From: Paracoccaceae bacterium | GTDB lineage: Bacteria > Pseudomonadota > Alphaproteobacteria > Rhodobacterales > Rhodobacteraceae | Assembly: GCA_902631295.1 (NCBI GenBank) | Contig: CACOXV010000001.1 | Location: 1-64,000, forward strand | Direction: 5' to 3' | Length of the DNA: 64,000 nt | Shown: positions 39,618-50,215 of the stretch, one piece after another | How the letters are laid out: every line of letters begins with the position of its first letter | How positions within the stretch are numbered: position 1 is the stretch's first letter | Program-made: the position numbers and the translations under genes | Notes under the pieces: generated by a model | What the model saw: the letters and a program-made list of their open reading frames with translations, nothing else | What the model was told of the DNA's origin: nothing | Database searches by the model: none

Positions 39618-40628
39618 TTGAAAATAGTTCGTACCGACAGAGCCCTACAAACACCTGTAATTGACGCCAATCTTAAAAAGGCCGGTCATGAATTAGTTTT
39701 ACTGCCAGATGGGATTTCAGAAGATGAACTGATTGAACACATTAGTGACGCTGATCTTATTCTTATGTGTTACACTCCAATTACACGAAGAGTAATTGAA
39801 GCTGCAAAAAAGCTGAAAGGCATTGTGAAATATGGTGTCGGCATTGATGCAATCGATATTGCTGCAGCAATAGATAACGGCTTACCTGTTGTTAATATTC
39901 CAGAGTACGCCGAAGAAACCGTAGCTGAGGGAGCATTTGCGATGCTCATCGCGCTTGCAAAAAAGTTACCAGCTATTCAAAATCAAATGGAAAATAATGG
40001 ATGGGCATGGCCCGAACCTAAATGGCTTGGATCTGATATTGCAGGCAAGACTTTAGGCATAGTCGGTTTTGGGAAAATAGGAAAAAGCATGGCGCGAATA
40101 GCGAGCCATGGTTTCCGTGCCAGAGTCATAGCATTTAGTCCTCATACTGACAGTCAAGAAATGAAAAAGTTTGGAGTTACAAAATATAACTCTCTAAATC
40201 AGCTATTATCAGACAGTGACTTTGTGAGTATTCACAGCGTTTTAAATTCCGAAACCGAAAAACTAATTGGTGAAGAAGAATTACGCCATATGAAATCAAG
40301 CGCTATTCTAATTAACTCTGCACGTGGTGCTATTGTTGATGAGAAAGCTCTGATTAAGGCAATAAAAGAGAATTGGATTTCTGGTTTAGGATTGGATGTC
40401 TTCAGCCAAGAGCCGTTAAATTCAAAAACTCACCCAATGAAAGAATTATATGGCAGACCAAATGTGATTCTTATGCCCCACTTAACCTTCTATACTGTCG
40501 GAGCAATGGATCGCTTAGAAACTGAAACGCTTGATAGATGCTATGAAATATTAGAAGGGAAAAAAGTATTAGTAAAATCTTTAGATCCCCGCCTACTCAA
40601 ACAAAGTAAGTCGTTAATTCTCCATTAA
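39618..40628 (+). CDS. D-isomer-specific 2-hydroxyacid dehydrogenase
   Basis: GKTLGIVGFGKIGKSMARIA, INSARGAIVDEKALI; TTG 39618 with AGGAAA upstream. Confidence 0.9.
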   Translation: MKIVRTDRALQTPVIDANLKKAGHELVLLPDGISEDELIEHISDADLILMCYTPITRRVIEAAKKLKGIVKYGVGIDAIDIAAAIDNGLPVVNIPEYAEETVAEGAFAMLIALAKKLPAIQNQMENNGWAWPEPKWLGSDIAGKTLGIVGFGKIGKSMARIASHGFRARVIAFSPHTDSQEMKKFGVTKYNSLNQLLSDSDFVSIHSVLNSETEKLIGEEELRHMKSSAILINSARGAIVDEKALIKAIKENWISGLGLDVFSQEPLNSKTHPMKELYGRPNVILMPHLTFYTVGAMDRLETETLDRCYEILEGKKVLVKSLDPRLLKQSKSLILH

Positions 40629-40669
40629 TTAAAGTTACCCAATTATAGTACTTAATCTATACGGATTTC

Positions 40670-41626
40670 CTAAAAGGCTACATTTTCAATGCCCTTTAGT
40701 TTTAACATCTTTCTGACCTCGTTAGGCGTTGCGATATTTAGAGAAAATTCCTCTAAAATATTTCGCATTTTGATAACTTGATCTTTACTGGATTGAGCCA
40801 ACTTACCTGGTTCGATCCATAGAGAGTCTTCAAGACCGACGCGTACATTTGCACCCTGAGCAGCGCCTATTGAAGCTAGTGTCATCTGATTTTTTCCTGC
40901 ACCTAAGATTGACCAAATATACTCATTGCCAAACAAGCGATCGGCTGTTCGTTTCATGTGCATTAAATCTTCAGGATGCGCCCCTATACCCCCCAACAAA
41001 CCAAATACCGACTGAATAAAAAACGGTGGTTCAACTAATTTACGGTCAACAAAATGCTTTAAGTTATAAAGATGCGAAATATCATAACACTCAAATTCAA
41101 ATCGTGTTTTGTTGGTATAACCGATTTTTAATATTGCCTCTATATCTTGGAAAGTGTTTTTGAAAACTAGATCTCTTGACTTCTCAAGGTGATCCTTTTC
41201 CCAGGCACTCTGAAACTCGCTAAATCGATTCAGCATAGGATAGAGCCCAAAGTTCATAGAACCCATATTCAAAGATGCGAGCTCTGGTTTAAAAGTTGAG
41301 GCCGGCATCATCCTCTCTTCGACCGTCATGTGAGGGCTACCACCTGAAGTTATATTTAGTACAGCATCAGTTTCTTGTTTAATTTTTGGCAAAATTTTAG
41401 TAAAGATTTTAGGATCCTGCGTCGGCTTGCCATTGTCTGGGTCCCTTGCATGAAGGTGAAGAATTGAAGCGCCAGCTTTAGCAGCAGAAATTGCTGCATC
41501 TGAAATTTCTTTGGGTGTTACTGGCAAATACTTAGACATACTTGGCGTATGAATGGCTCCCGTAATCGCACAAGTAATAATAACTTTTCGTTTCTCTGTA
41601 ACCATTTTCTCACCGTTGGTAATCAA
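40670..41626 (-). CDS. BKACE (DUF849) beta-keto acid cleavage enzyme
   Basis: VIITCAITGAIHTPSMSKYLPVTPKEI, ASILHLHARDPDNGKPTQDP, NVRVGLEDSLW. Confidence 0.93.
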   Translation of the reverse strand: MITNGEKMVTEKRKVIITCAITGAIHTPSMSKYLPVTPKEISDAAISAAKAGASILHLHARDPDNGKPTQDPKIFTKILPKIKQETDAVLNITSGGSPHMTVEERMMPASTFKPELASLNMGSMNFGLYPMLNRFSEFQSAWEKDHLEKSRDLVFKNTFQDIEAILKIGYTNKTRFEFECYDISHLYNLKHFVDRKLVEPPFFIQSVFGLLGGIGAHPEDLMHMKRTADRLFGNEYIWSILGAGKNQMTLASIGAAQGANVRVGLEDSLWIEPGKLAQSSKDQVIKMRNILEEFSLNIATPNEVRKMLKLKGIENVAF

Positions 41627-41821
41627 AAAATCCTAATTCCCAATAAAGATCTTTTCGGCTTGACCATTCTTTATCAAGTGCAATTTCAGTCGCTAGCTCT
41701 ATAAACATTTGACTTATTTTAAAAGGAAACAAATTTAACCCTCCAAATGTCAAATATTGCATGCATTTCCGAAAGAATAATTTATTATATAATTTAAGTA
41801 TAAATTTTTTGGAAACTTAAA

Positions 41822-42670
41822 ATGATTTCTCCCGATGATGCAAAAAAACGAAAAGAAATACGGCCTGTAATTTGTTATCCGAATGACACACTTCCAGATC
41901 CAGAACTGAGCCAGCTAAAAGAGCATAGAAAAGGCTCATCACTTGTCAATTCGATCATCACACCACCACGCCAAGGAGTATGTTTTCCTGTCAAGTCTGG
42001 CCAATTTTTTCGTATAATATCCTCTGAAGGTCCCCAAGTGGGTGATCTCAACTTATGGGCTGAAAGTAATTTAAATGAAAGTTTTTATTCGGGAAAAACA
42101 CGGGCACTTCACGGTTCTCATGTAAGTACTGGCGATAGGCTTTGGTCAAATTTTCCCTACCTTAGACCGATAGCAACAATTACTGCAGATACTCTAGATT
42201 GGTACGGTATCGATGAATATGGAGGATCTGTTCACGACGTGATTGGGACCAGATGTGATCCATACACGAACAAACTTCTCTCTGGCGATAATTACGATCA
42301 TTGCTGTCATTCAAATTTAACGCGCGCACTTGCAAAATATAAAAATTTAGAAATTTCTGATGCTGAACAATATGTTCATGATGTGTTAAATGTTTTTATG
42401 TGCACTGGATTTACGAAAGACACAGGACAATATTTTATGAAAGCCAGTCCAGTAAGACCAGGTGATTATTTGGAAATTTTTGCTGAAATTGATTTAATTG
42501 CAGGTTTATCTGCTTGTCCAGGCGGTGACTGTTCCAGCGAACATTCTAGCGATGAGGCTAGTTGTTATCCACTGAAAGTTGAAATTTATGAAAATTTCTC
42601 TTCCGACAAGCTTAGACGAGAAGAGCCAGTTTGCAATTCATACTCTGGATGCCATGGGAAACCTGCTTAG
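41822..42670 (+). CDS. DUF1989 family protein
   Basis: GQFFRIISSEGPQVGDLNLWA, FTKDTGQYFMKASPVRPGDYLEIFAEIDLIAGLSACPGGD. Confidence 0.88.
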   Translation: MISPDDAKKRKEIRPVICYPNDTLPDPELSQLKEHRKGSSLVNSIITPPRQGVCFPVKSGQFFRIISSEGPQVGDLNLWAESNLNESFYSGKTRALHGSHVSTGDRLWSNFPYLRPIATITADTLDWYGIDEYGGSVHDVIGTRCDPYTNKLLSGDNYDHCCHSNLTRALAKYKNLEISDAEQYVHDVLNVFMCTGFTKDTGQYFMKASPVRPGDYLEIFAEIDLIAGLSACPGGDCSSEHSSDEASCYPLKVEIYENFSSDKLRREEPVCNSYSGCHGKPA

Positions 42671-42987
42671 GTTAGTTTTATTTTCAAATTTTCCAATAAC
42701 TTCCTTGAACACAGAAGCTACATTCCAATTGGAGCTGCTATTAGATAAAAAAAATATCAGAGGATCTCTGTACCAGAGCGACTATCACAACAGAAAATTA
42801 TCTTGCAAATATCTAATAATTTTTTAAAACAAGAAATTTGGTTTGTTTGAAATTTGCGCTAGCTCTACGATACGCCGTTGGTCAAAATACAAACCTGACC
42901 AAAATTCGCAGCTGACAGTAAATACTTTTTAACAAAACTTAAATTAACAACATTAATAAGTCTAAAATTGCTAGGGAAGGATAATAT

Positions 42988-44136
42988 ATGAACTTGGGTC
43001 AATGTCACAATTTCTCAGACTTCCGAACACTGGCAAAGAAGAGATTACCAGGTCCTATATTTCATTATATCGACGGAGCAGCGGATGATGAGGTAACCTA
43101 CAAAAGAAACTCCCAATCGTTCAATGATGTCGATTTAGTTCCCAACGTGTTGGCCGGGGTGGAAGAAGTTGACATGAGTACAGAAATTATGGGGCAAGAA
43201 CTTTCTATGCCTTTTTACTGTGCCCCAACAGCTCTGCAGAGGCTATTTCACCATGAGGGGGAGCGAGCAGTGGCTAAAGCTGCCTCAAGCGCCGGAACGA
43301 TGTTTGGAGTATCATCTCTCGCGACGGTTACGGTTGAAGACATAGCCAAAATAAGTACTGGCCCTAAAATGTTTCAGTTCTATTTTCATAAAGATCGTGG
43401 GTTGAACGATGCACTCCTCGAAAGGGCCAAAGCTGCTAAATTTAACGTATTAGCGCTAACTGTTGACACTATCACTGGTGGAAACAGAGAGAGAGACCTT
43501 CGCACTGGTTTTACATCACCTCCAAAGCTTACATTAGACTCCATATTAAGTTTTGCATTTCATCCAATGTGGGCATGGAATTTCTTTACAAAAGAGAAAT
43601 TCGATATGCCCCATCTCTCTGGACATGTAACCGAGGGTACAAATTTGGCAGTCTCGGTAGGGCAGTATTTTTCAACTATGCTGGATCAATCTATGAATTG
43701 GTCGGACGCAGAGAAACTATGTCAGCAGTGGAATGGCCAGTTTGCTCTTAAAGGTATTATGAGCGTTGAAGATGCCAAGAGAGCCGTCGATATTGGGTGT
43801 ACCGGTATAATGGTCTCCAATCATGGCGGAAGGCAATTGGACGGTAGTAGAGCGCCATTTGATCAACTTGCTGAAATATGTGACGCTGTTGGAGATAAAA
43901 TAGACGTGGTGTGCGAAGGCGGTATTCAACGAGGCACACATGTTTTGAAAGCACTATCGGTCGGGGCAAAATGTTGCTCTATAGGAAGATATTATTTGTA
44001 CGCTTTGGCAGCTGCGGGTCAAGCTGGGGTAGAGCGGGCCCTTAACCAATTAGCAGTTGAGGTAGAACGCGATATGAAACTAATGGGCGTAACTAGAGTT
44101 GACCAATTGAGCCGTTCAAATATTCGAACTCGTTGA
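42988..44136 (+). CDS. FMN-dependent alpha-hydroxy-acid dehydrogenase/oxidase (LldD-like)
   Basis: FHYIDGAADDE, ALKGIMSVEDAKRAVDIGCTGIMVSNHGGRQLDGSRAPFDQL. Confidence 0.93.
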   Translation: MNLGQCHNFSDFRTLAKKRLPGPIFHYIDGAADDEVTYKRNSQSFNDVDLVPNVLAGVEEVDMSTEIMGQELSMPFYCAPTALQRLFHHEGERAVAKAASSAGTMFGVSSLATVTVEDIAKISTGPKMFQFYFHKDRGLNDALLERAKAAKFNVLALTVDTITGGNRERDLRTGFTSPPKLTLDSILSFAFHPMWAWNFFTKEKFDMPHLSGHVTEGTNLAVSVGQYFSTMLDQSMNWSDAEKLCQQWNGQFALKGIMSVEDAKRAVDIGCTGIMVSNHGGRQLDGSRAPFDQLAEICDAVGDKIDVVCEGGIQRGTHVLKALSVGAKCCSIGRYYLYALAAAGQAGVERALNQLAVEVERDMKLMGVTRVDQLSRSNIRTR

Positions 44137-44168
44137 CAATTGATTATATTTTAGTCTGGTTTTCGCAA

Positions 44169-44333
44169 TTATTCTTCTAAATCTTTAATTTTGTTTTTAT
44201 GTCCACAATGAGGACAAAACACATCTCTCTTTGGTTGATAATCATCGGAAGAGGCAAAAGACCACCAGAGGTTGCACTCATCACATATGAAATGCCATAT
44301 AATCTCTTTGCTTATTTTCAAAGCTGACTCCAT
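44169..44333 (-). CDS. Small zinc-ribbon protein (54 aa)
   Basis: Not in track. MESALKISKEIIWHFICDECNLWWSFASSDDYQPKRDVFCPHCGHKNKIKDLEE; CxxC...CPHCG. Confidence 0.8.
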   Translation of the reverse strand: MESALKISKEIIWHFICDECNLWWSFASSDDYQPKRDVFCPHCGHKNKIKDLEE

Positions 44334-44384
44334 TGCTCAAAATAATTAATCTTCATGCAGCCGGATACTAATTCGTTGCTTGTC

Positions 44385-45029
44385 TCAATCATAGGGCTTT
44401 TTTCTGTTTGGATAGCAAGTTCTACAGATCTCACATTTGATACCTCGGCATCCGCGAGCGGTACAAAATTCACGACCATAAAAAATAATTTGTAAGTGAA
44501 GTTTATTCCAGCGGTCTTCAGGAAATATTAACTTTAAGTCACGTTCAGTTTTTACAACATTATTATTTTTTTTAGTTAAGCCCCATCGCTGAGCAAGCCG
44601 ATGTATATGTGTATCAACTGGAAAAGCTGGATAGCCAAATCCCTGAGACATAACAACTGATGCAGTTTTATGGCCAACTCCAGGCAGTGATTCCAACTCC
44701 GAGTAAGAACTCGGGACCTCTCCGGAATGATCGTTAATCAAAATTGAGGAAAGCGCTTTTATTGCTTTTGACTTTTTCGGTGCGAGGCCACATGTACGAA
44801 TTGCACTAAGTATATCAGCTTCTTTTAAAGCCGCCATATCTTTGGGGTTATCAGCCATTGAAAATAATTTTGGCGTAACCATATTCACTCTCTCATCTGT
44901 ACATTGGGCGCTCAGTAAAACTGCCACTAAAAGTTGAAAATTATCCCCATGGTCCAGAGGGACAGGCGTTTTTGGGTAAATTTCATCTAGACGCGCAGCA
45001 ATGTACTCAGCCCTCTCTCGTTTCCGCAT
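44385..45029 (-). CDS. nth: Endonuclease III
   Basis: LLSAQCTDERVNMVTPKLF, LPGVGHKTASVVMSQGFGYPAFPVDTHIHRLAQRWGL, Fe-S C..C..C. Confidence 0.96.
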   Translation of the reverse strand: MRKRERAEYIAARLDEIYPKTPVPLDHGDNFQLLVAVLLSAQCTDERVNMVTPKLFSMADNPKDMAALKEADILSAIRTCGLAPKKSKAIKALSSILINDHSGEVPSSYSELESLPGVGHKTASVVMSQGFGYPAFPVDTHIHRLAQRWGLTKKNNNVVKTERDLKLIFPEDRWNKLHLQIIFYGREFCTARGCRGIKCEICRTCYPNRKKPYD

Positions 45030-45191
45030 TATAAATCTCCAGACTTTTATTCTATCCGTAATAGCCATTTGTTCACATCACGGGCAAACTTTTTATAAAA
45101 ACTATATCAATATGAAATATAGAAAACCGTTTACTGAAACCTGCCACGCGCTAGGTATTCAGTGGACAAATTTATCTTAATTTATGATCAG

Positions 45192-45569
45192 ATGAAAACA
45201 TTTTTTGCTGCACCGTTAATTCTTTCGCTGACTATTGTTTCAGTTACTCCAACAAACCTTACAGCAGACTCACATGCATTTGATGTCTCTATGCAGAACT
45301 GTATGCATGCAAAAATGTTTGCATTACACGTAATAGAGAGACGAAATGAGAATAGGCCGATTGAGGACTATGACAAAATAGTCTTTGAAAGCCCTGCTGC
45401 ATTGGAGATAATTGATGATGCATACAAAACCGAAAATCAAACGGCAAAATCAAGTAGGAGAAAAATAGAAATAAACTTCGCTGAAAAATGGATGAATCAG
45501 TGTTTTGAGTTCAGCTGCAGTGGTTACTGGGCAGATTTAGAAATAGCTTTAGCAAAAATTAAAAATTAA
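45192..45569 (+). CDS. Hypothetical exported protein
   Basis: Signal peptide from ATG 45192 (MKTFFAAPLILSLTIVSV). Confidence 0.5.
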   Translation: MKTFFAAPLILSLTIVSVTPTNLTADSHAFDVSMQNCMHAKMFALHVIERRNENRPIEDYDKIVFESPAALEIIDDAYKTENQTAKSSRRKIEINFAEKWMNQCFEFSCSGYWADLEIALAKIKN

Positions 45570-45594
45570 TATTGAAATGCTTGAATACACAATC

Positions 45595-46476
45595 TTAAAC
45601 ATTTTTATTGAAAAGTTGTTCTCTATATAGCGAATAGATTCCAGCGAACGCTATTATAAATGCCCCCAGTAAGGTTATACCGTCTGGCCACTCACCAAAA
45701 AGTAAAATTCCCAATCCAATTGCTCCAATTAGTGAAGTATATCTAAAGGGAGAAACAAAACCAATATCTCCCGTTCTCATTGCTACAACACTTAATAAAG
45801 TAGCCACGGTCACAGCTGCCGCTGCCGCTATAATCAATGACCACGAAACAAAATTGATTTCAGCCCACTCATCGCCAATAAGCATTAAAGCAGCAAAAGC
45901 TGTAATGCCAAGTGTAGTAGATAAAGCCACAGTCACAGTAGGTATTTTATTATCAAGCTGTCGCGTAGATATTTCTCGAACGGTTAATAATAGCACCGCT
46001 GCTAAAGCTAAAAGTGAATATGAGTTAAAACCAGCAAGCCCTGGTCGAATGATAATTAATACCCCTGTAAAACCGAGGCAAATTGCACTCCATCGACGCC
46101 AACCAACCCGTTCACCTAAAAAAATAGCAGCAGCCATAGTTATGGCTAACGGTAGGGACTGTAATATGGCAGTAACATTAGCCAAGGGCATATGTTTTAG
46201 AGCTGTTAAAAAAGTAACAGTGGTACCAATTTCGGCTAAAATACGAATAATCATAAGAAGTTGGTTCTTTGCAGAGTATTTTTGCAGTAGCGTCCTAGTC
46301 ATTAATGCTAAAACTAATAATGGTGGCAAACTAACGAGACCTCTTAAAAAAATAGCTTGGAAAAAATCAATATCCGCAAACAGCAATTTCATTACGGCAT
46401 CGTTAAGAACATAAGCCAAAACACAGCACGTCATAAGGGCAGCACCAAGCAAGTTGTCATTCAGCCGCATAACCAC
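45595..46476 (-). CDS. EamA/DMT family transporter
   Basis: 10 TM, EamA repeats. Confidence 0.9.
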   Translation of the reverse strand: MVMRLNDNLLGAALMTCCVLAYVLNDAVMKLLFADIDFFQAIFLRGLVSLPPLLVLALMTRTLLQKYSAKNQLLMIIRILAEIGTTVTFLTALKHMPLANVTAILQSLPLAITMAAAIFLGERVGWRRWSAICLGFTGVLIIIRPGLAGFNSYSLLALAAVLLLTVREISTRQLDNKIPTVTVALSTTLGITAFAALMLIGDEWAEINFVSWSLIIAAAAAVTVATLLSVVAMRTGDIGFVSPFRYTSLIGAIGLGILLFGEWPDGITLLGAFIIAFAGIYSLYREQLFNKNV

Positions 46477-46546
46477 ACCAAATAAAGTCTAAATAAAATT
46501 TATGATCTAAGTATAATTTACCCAATTTTGTACAATAACATTATTA

Positions 46547-47734
46547 TTAAGCGGCTTTGGAGCGCGATTTCCGTTTGTGTCGCCAGCGGCTTTGTGAATT
46601 AGGTTTTTTGCGAGACATTTTTCTCTGGCCTCTTTTAATCGACGGACTAGGCGTCCTTACTCCCAGTAATTCATCAATTTCTTCCAATTTACCTTTATCT
46701 GCAGTCGTTGCTAGGCTCAAAGCTAATCCGTTTGCGCCATTACGACCAGTTCGACCAATTCGGTGTATGTAATCTTCCGTTTGTCTTGGTAGATCAAAGT
46801 TAATTACTTGATGAATATGGGGAACATCAATACCGCGCGCGGCAACATCTGTCGCGATTAATACTCTAAATTTATTGTTGCGAAGCCCAGAAATAACCCG
46901 CTCTCGTTTATTTTGACGTAGATCACCGTGGATTGCACTTGCGGATATGCCCACTTCTTTCAAACGTTTCGCCAGCTTTTCTGTGGCAAATTTTCTATTC
47001 ATAAAAACAATTGCACTTTCTTCATGCTGACTTAGCGCTTTTACAAGTGCATCAAATTTACCTTCTTTATTAACAAACTGTGTTGTCTGCTTTATATTTT
47101 TGCCGGCGCTGTTGGTTCGTTCAATTTCAATGCGAGTTGGATTATTTAGATATTTTGCCGATGCATTTTGAATGCCCTTAGGTAGTGTTGCTGAAAATAG
47201 TAACGTTTGACGTTCAGTTGCGACATGATCAAAAATTTTCGAGATTGGAGCCGAGAAACCCATATCCAGCATTCTGTCAGTTTCATCCAAAACCACAAAA
47301 TTAAATGCAGATAAATCAACACTATTTCTGTTCAGATGATCGATAATACGGCCAGGTGTACCGACGATAATACGTGGGTTTTTCGACAGCATTTGCATCT
47401 GACGATCCATGGATGCCCCGCCAATAAGTACAACTGATCGGATTTTTGATTTTAAACTCAAAAGCATACGAATTTGTACATCAACCTGCATAGCTAACTC
47501 GCGGGTTGGCGTAACTATCAGCCCGTATACATCGGCATTGTTCATAACCTTTGTAAGTAAAGGGATAGAAAAAGCAGCAGTTTTCCCAGTACCAGTCTGT
47601 GCAGAACCAAGAATGTCTTTACCGCTAAGCGCGACCGGTATTGCCTGCTCCTGGATAGGGGTTGCCGCTTTAAACTCTAATGCTTCTAATTTATGTTGAA
47701 TTGCTTCAGGAAGAGGGAACTCATTGAAATTCAT
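46547..47734 (-). CDS. DEAD-box RNA helicase (RhlE-like)
   Basis: AQTGTGKTAAF, VLDETDRMLDMGF (DEAD variant DETD), ATDVAARGID, HRIGRTGR. Confidence 0.95.
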   Translation of the reverse strand: MNFNEFPLPEAIQHKLEALEFKAATPIQEQAIPVALSGKDILGSAQTGTGKTAAFSIPLLTKVMNNADVYGLIVTPTRELAMQVDVQIRMLLSLKSKIRSVVLIGGASMDRQMQMLSKNPRIIVGTPGRIIDHLNRNSVDLSAFNFVVLDETDRMLDMGFSAPISKIFDHVATERQTLLFSATLPKGIQNASAKYLNNPTRIEIERTNSAGKNIKQTTQFVNKEGKFDALVKALSQHEESAIVFMNRKFATEKLAKRLKEVGISASAIHGDLRQNKRERVISGLRNNKFRVLIATDVAARGIDVPHIHQVINFDLPRQTEDYIHRIGRTGRNGANGLALSLATTADKGKLEEIDELLGVRTPSPSIKRGQRKMSRKKPNSQSRWRHKRKSRSKAA

Positions 47735-47956
47735 AATTACGAACCTCCATTGTAAAGCATGATATTTTTATAATACATTAATATACCTCTTAATTTCGTT
47801 CTATAGTCAGCAACATTCGCTTTTGCGGAAACGTATGGCGAAACTCAAAACAAAGACCTGGTAGAATTATCATTCCTGTCATATAGAGTGACATTTGGAT
47901 AGAGTATCGTAATGCTAGCAGCCAACTAGACTGTTAATCAGAATAAGACAAGAACA

Positions 47957-49459
47957 TTATTTCCGTGGGAATCTCTGTCGTTCCTCGACTTCATTGAGAT
48001 CCATGTGATTACGCATAAATCGCTCAGAAGCTTTTTTTAGTGGCTGAAAATCCCAAGGATAGTATTCTCCATTCCGAAGCGATTCATAGACGATGCAGCG
48101 CTGCGCCTGAGACTTTCGCACCTCTTTATCAAAACTGGCTAAGTCCCACTTTGCATCGGAAATTTTTCGAAATTCCGACAACTCTTTTGAAAAGTTTTGC
48201 AAAGTTGCCAGATTATACAATTCTTTAGGATCACTTTCCAAATCAAATAATTGTTCAGGATCAATATCACATCGATTGTATTTAAAAGGACCCAATCGTA
48301 TAGAAATTAGCGGCGCGTAACTTGCCTCTGCAGCGTACTCCATAAGAACAGGATTAGTCCTTATTGAGCCATTGGACAGTGGTAGAAGGCTTTCACCCTC
48401 CGTCCACCTTGCTAACTTGTCCATATCACAGCCTGACAAATCACAAAGCGTCGGACAAACATCGATTGTACTTACAGGCTCTGCAACTAATTTAGGCTCT
48501 AAAACAGTAGAGCTAATCATCAGTGGAACACGCGATGAGTTTTCGAAAAAACTCATCTTAAACCATAAGCCGCGTTCCCCAAGCATATCACCATGGTCAG
48601 AAACAAAAATTATCACTGCTTCCTGATTTGTTTTTTGTAAGGCATCCAGAATTTCGCCGATCTTATCATCAATATATGAAATATTTGCAAAGTAGGCGCG
48701 ACGGGAATTTTTTATATTTTCTTCAGAAATATTAAATTTCTTCCAATCGCTCGCATCTAAAATTCGTTTCGAATGAGGATCATGTTCCATGTAAGACAGT
48801 GCCGAAACTTCAGGTAAAAGATGACCACAATTCTCATAAAGATCCCAATATTTTTTTCTTGCCAAATAAGGATCATGCGGATGTGTAAAACTAACGGTAA
48901 GGCACCAAGGTCTTTCATCATGTCCACGTGAGAGATCGTATATCTTTCGATTAGCCTCGTATGCCACCTCGTCATCATATTCCAACTGATTTGTGATTTC
49001 TGCAGTCCCAGAATTAGTGATTGAACCCATGTTGTGATACCACCAGTCTATGCGTTCTCCGGGTTTACGATAGTCAGGTGTCCATCCAAAATCGGGAGGA
49101 TAAATATCCGTTGTGAGACGCTCCTCAAATCCATGCAATTGGTCGGGTCCAACAAAATGCATTTTACCAGAAAGTGCAGTTTGATAGCCCAACCTTCTTA
49201 GGTGATGCGCATAAGTTGGAAGACTTGAAGGAAATTCTGCCGCATTATCATAAACGCCAGTAAGAGAAGGTAGTTGTCCGGACATAAATGAAGCACGACC
49301 CGGAGCGCATAAGGGTGATGCTGTGTAACAATTCTTGAAGCGAACTGAACGAGCAGCAAGCTTTTTTAAATTTGGGGTGTGCAGCCAGTCGGCAGGACCG
49401 TCTGGAAAAAGGGTTCCAGTCAACTGATCAACCATAAATATCAGAATATTAGGTTTCAA
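47957..49459 (-). CDS. betC: Choline-sulfatase
   Basis: Sulfatase signature LCAPGRASFMSG; choline-sulfatase C-terminal region YYPWDFQPLKKASERFMRNHMDL. Confidence 0.9.
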   Translation of the reverse strand: MKPNILIFMVDQLTGTLFPDGPADWLHTPNLKKLAARSVRFKNCYTASPLCAPGRASFMSGQLPSLTGVYDNAAEFPSSLPTYAHHLRRLGYQTALSGKMHFVGPDQLHGFEERLTTDIYPPDFGWTPDYRKPGERIDWWYHNMGSITNSGTAEITNQLEYDDEVAYEANRKIYDLSRGHDERPWCLTVSFTHPHDPYLARKKYWDLYENCGHLLPEVSALSYMEHDPHSKRILDASDWKKFNISEENIKNSRRAYFANISYIDDKIGEILDALQKTNQEAVIIFVSDHGDMLGERGLWFKMSFFENSSRVPLMISSTVLEPKLVAEPVSTIDVCPTLCDLSGCDMDKLARWTEGESLLPLSNGSIRTNPVLMEYAAEASYAPLISIRLGPFKYNRCDIDPEQLFDLESDPKELYNLATLQNFSKELSEFRKISDAKWDLASFDKEVRKSQAQRCIVYESLRNGEYYPWDFQPLKKASERFMRNHMDLNEVEERQRFPRK

Positions 49460-49489
49460 AAGGTCCCCTTTGCGGCATAATTTTTGTGA

Positions 49490-50167
49490 CTAAACAGAAA
49501 TCAAATATTGATTATCGATAATGTCAAGCAACTCCTCCATACTATCGAGAAGATGCGTAACATTGAGCTCTTCATATGGCTTATGACAATAACCACCGCG
49601 AACAATTACCGAGATAGAACTAGCGGCGATGCCTGTTGCGGCATCAACTTCCGAGTCACCAATCATCATAGTTGTTTCCATAGGGCTATTTATTGCCTCA
49701 GCAGCTATTTGTAACATCGATGGATCAGGTTTTTTTACAAGATTTGGTCGACTTCCCACGATAGCATAAAAATAACTGTTGAGGTCAAGTGCTGAGACTA
49801 CCATCTGCGCTACAGTTTCATCTTTATTAGTGCAAATAGACATTGGAATCCCACGCTTTTTTAAACCCTCCAGACAATCTTTAACCCCATGCATCAGTGA
49901 TGACTTTTCACAATAATACTTACGGGAGTAGGCAAGCATTGAAGTGATCACACCAGCTGCAAGATCCTCCGGTGCTTCGATATGGGCAAGAGCCCTGAGA
50001 ACCAAAACAGGAATTCCATTGCCGATCATTTCTTTTACAGACTCTAAAGGAACCTGCCTTAAACCTGCATCATTAAGTGAGTTATTCAGGGCTATGGCAA
50101 TATCTGGCGCCGTATCTGCCAGTGTTCCATCCAAATCAAAAACACAACCTGTAATTTTGTTTTCCAT
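49490..50167 (-). CDS. HAD hydrolase, phosphoglycolate phosphatase-like
   Basis: VFDLDGTLADTAPDI, MIGDSEVDAATGIAA. Confidence 0.9.
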   Translation of the reverse strand: MENKITGCVFDLDGTLADTAPDIAIALNNSLNDAGLRQVPLESVKEMIGNGIPVLVLRALAHIEAPEDLAAGVITSMLAYSRKYYCEKSSLMHGVKDCLEGLKKRGIPMSICTNKDETVAQMVVSALDLNSYFYAIVGSRPNLVKKPDPSMLQIAAEAINSPMETTMMIGDSEVDAATGIAASSISVIVRGGYCHKPYEELNVTHLLDSMEELLDIIDNQYLISV

Positions 50168-50215
50168 GATGCTTTGCTTTAAAACAGTTTTGGTTTGACT
50201 TAGAATTATCTAATT

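Noticed and set aside
42579-42827. 82-aa plus ORF overlapping the DUF1989 gene end
   Set aside because: Out of frame overlap with a strong gene, no conserved sequence or RBS.
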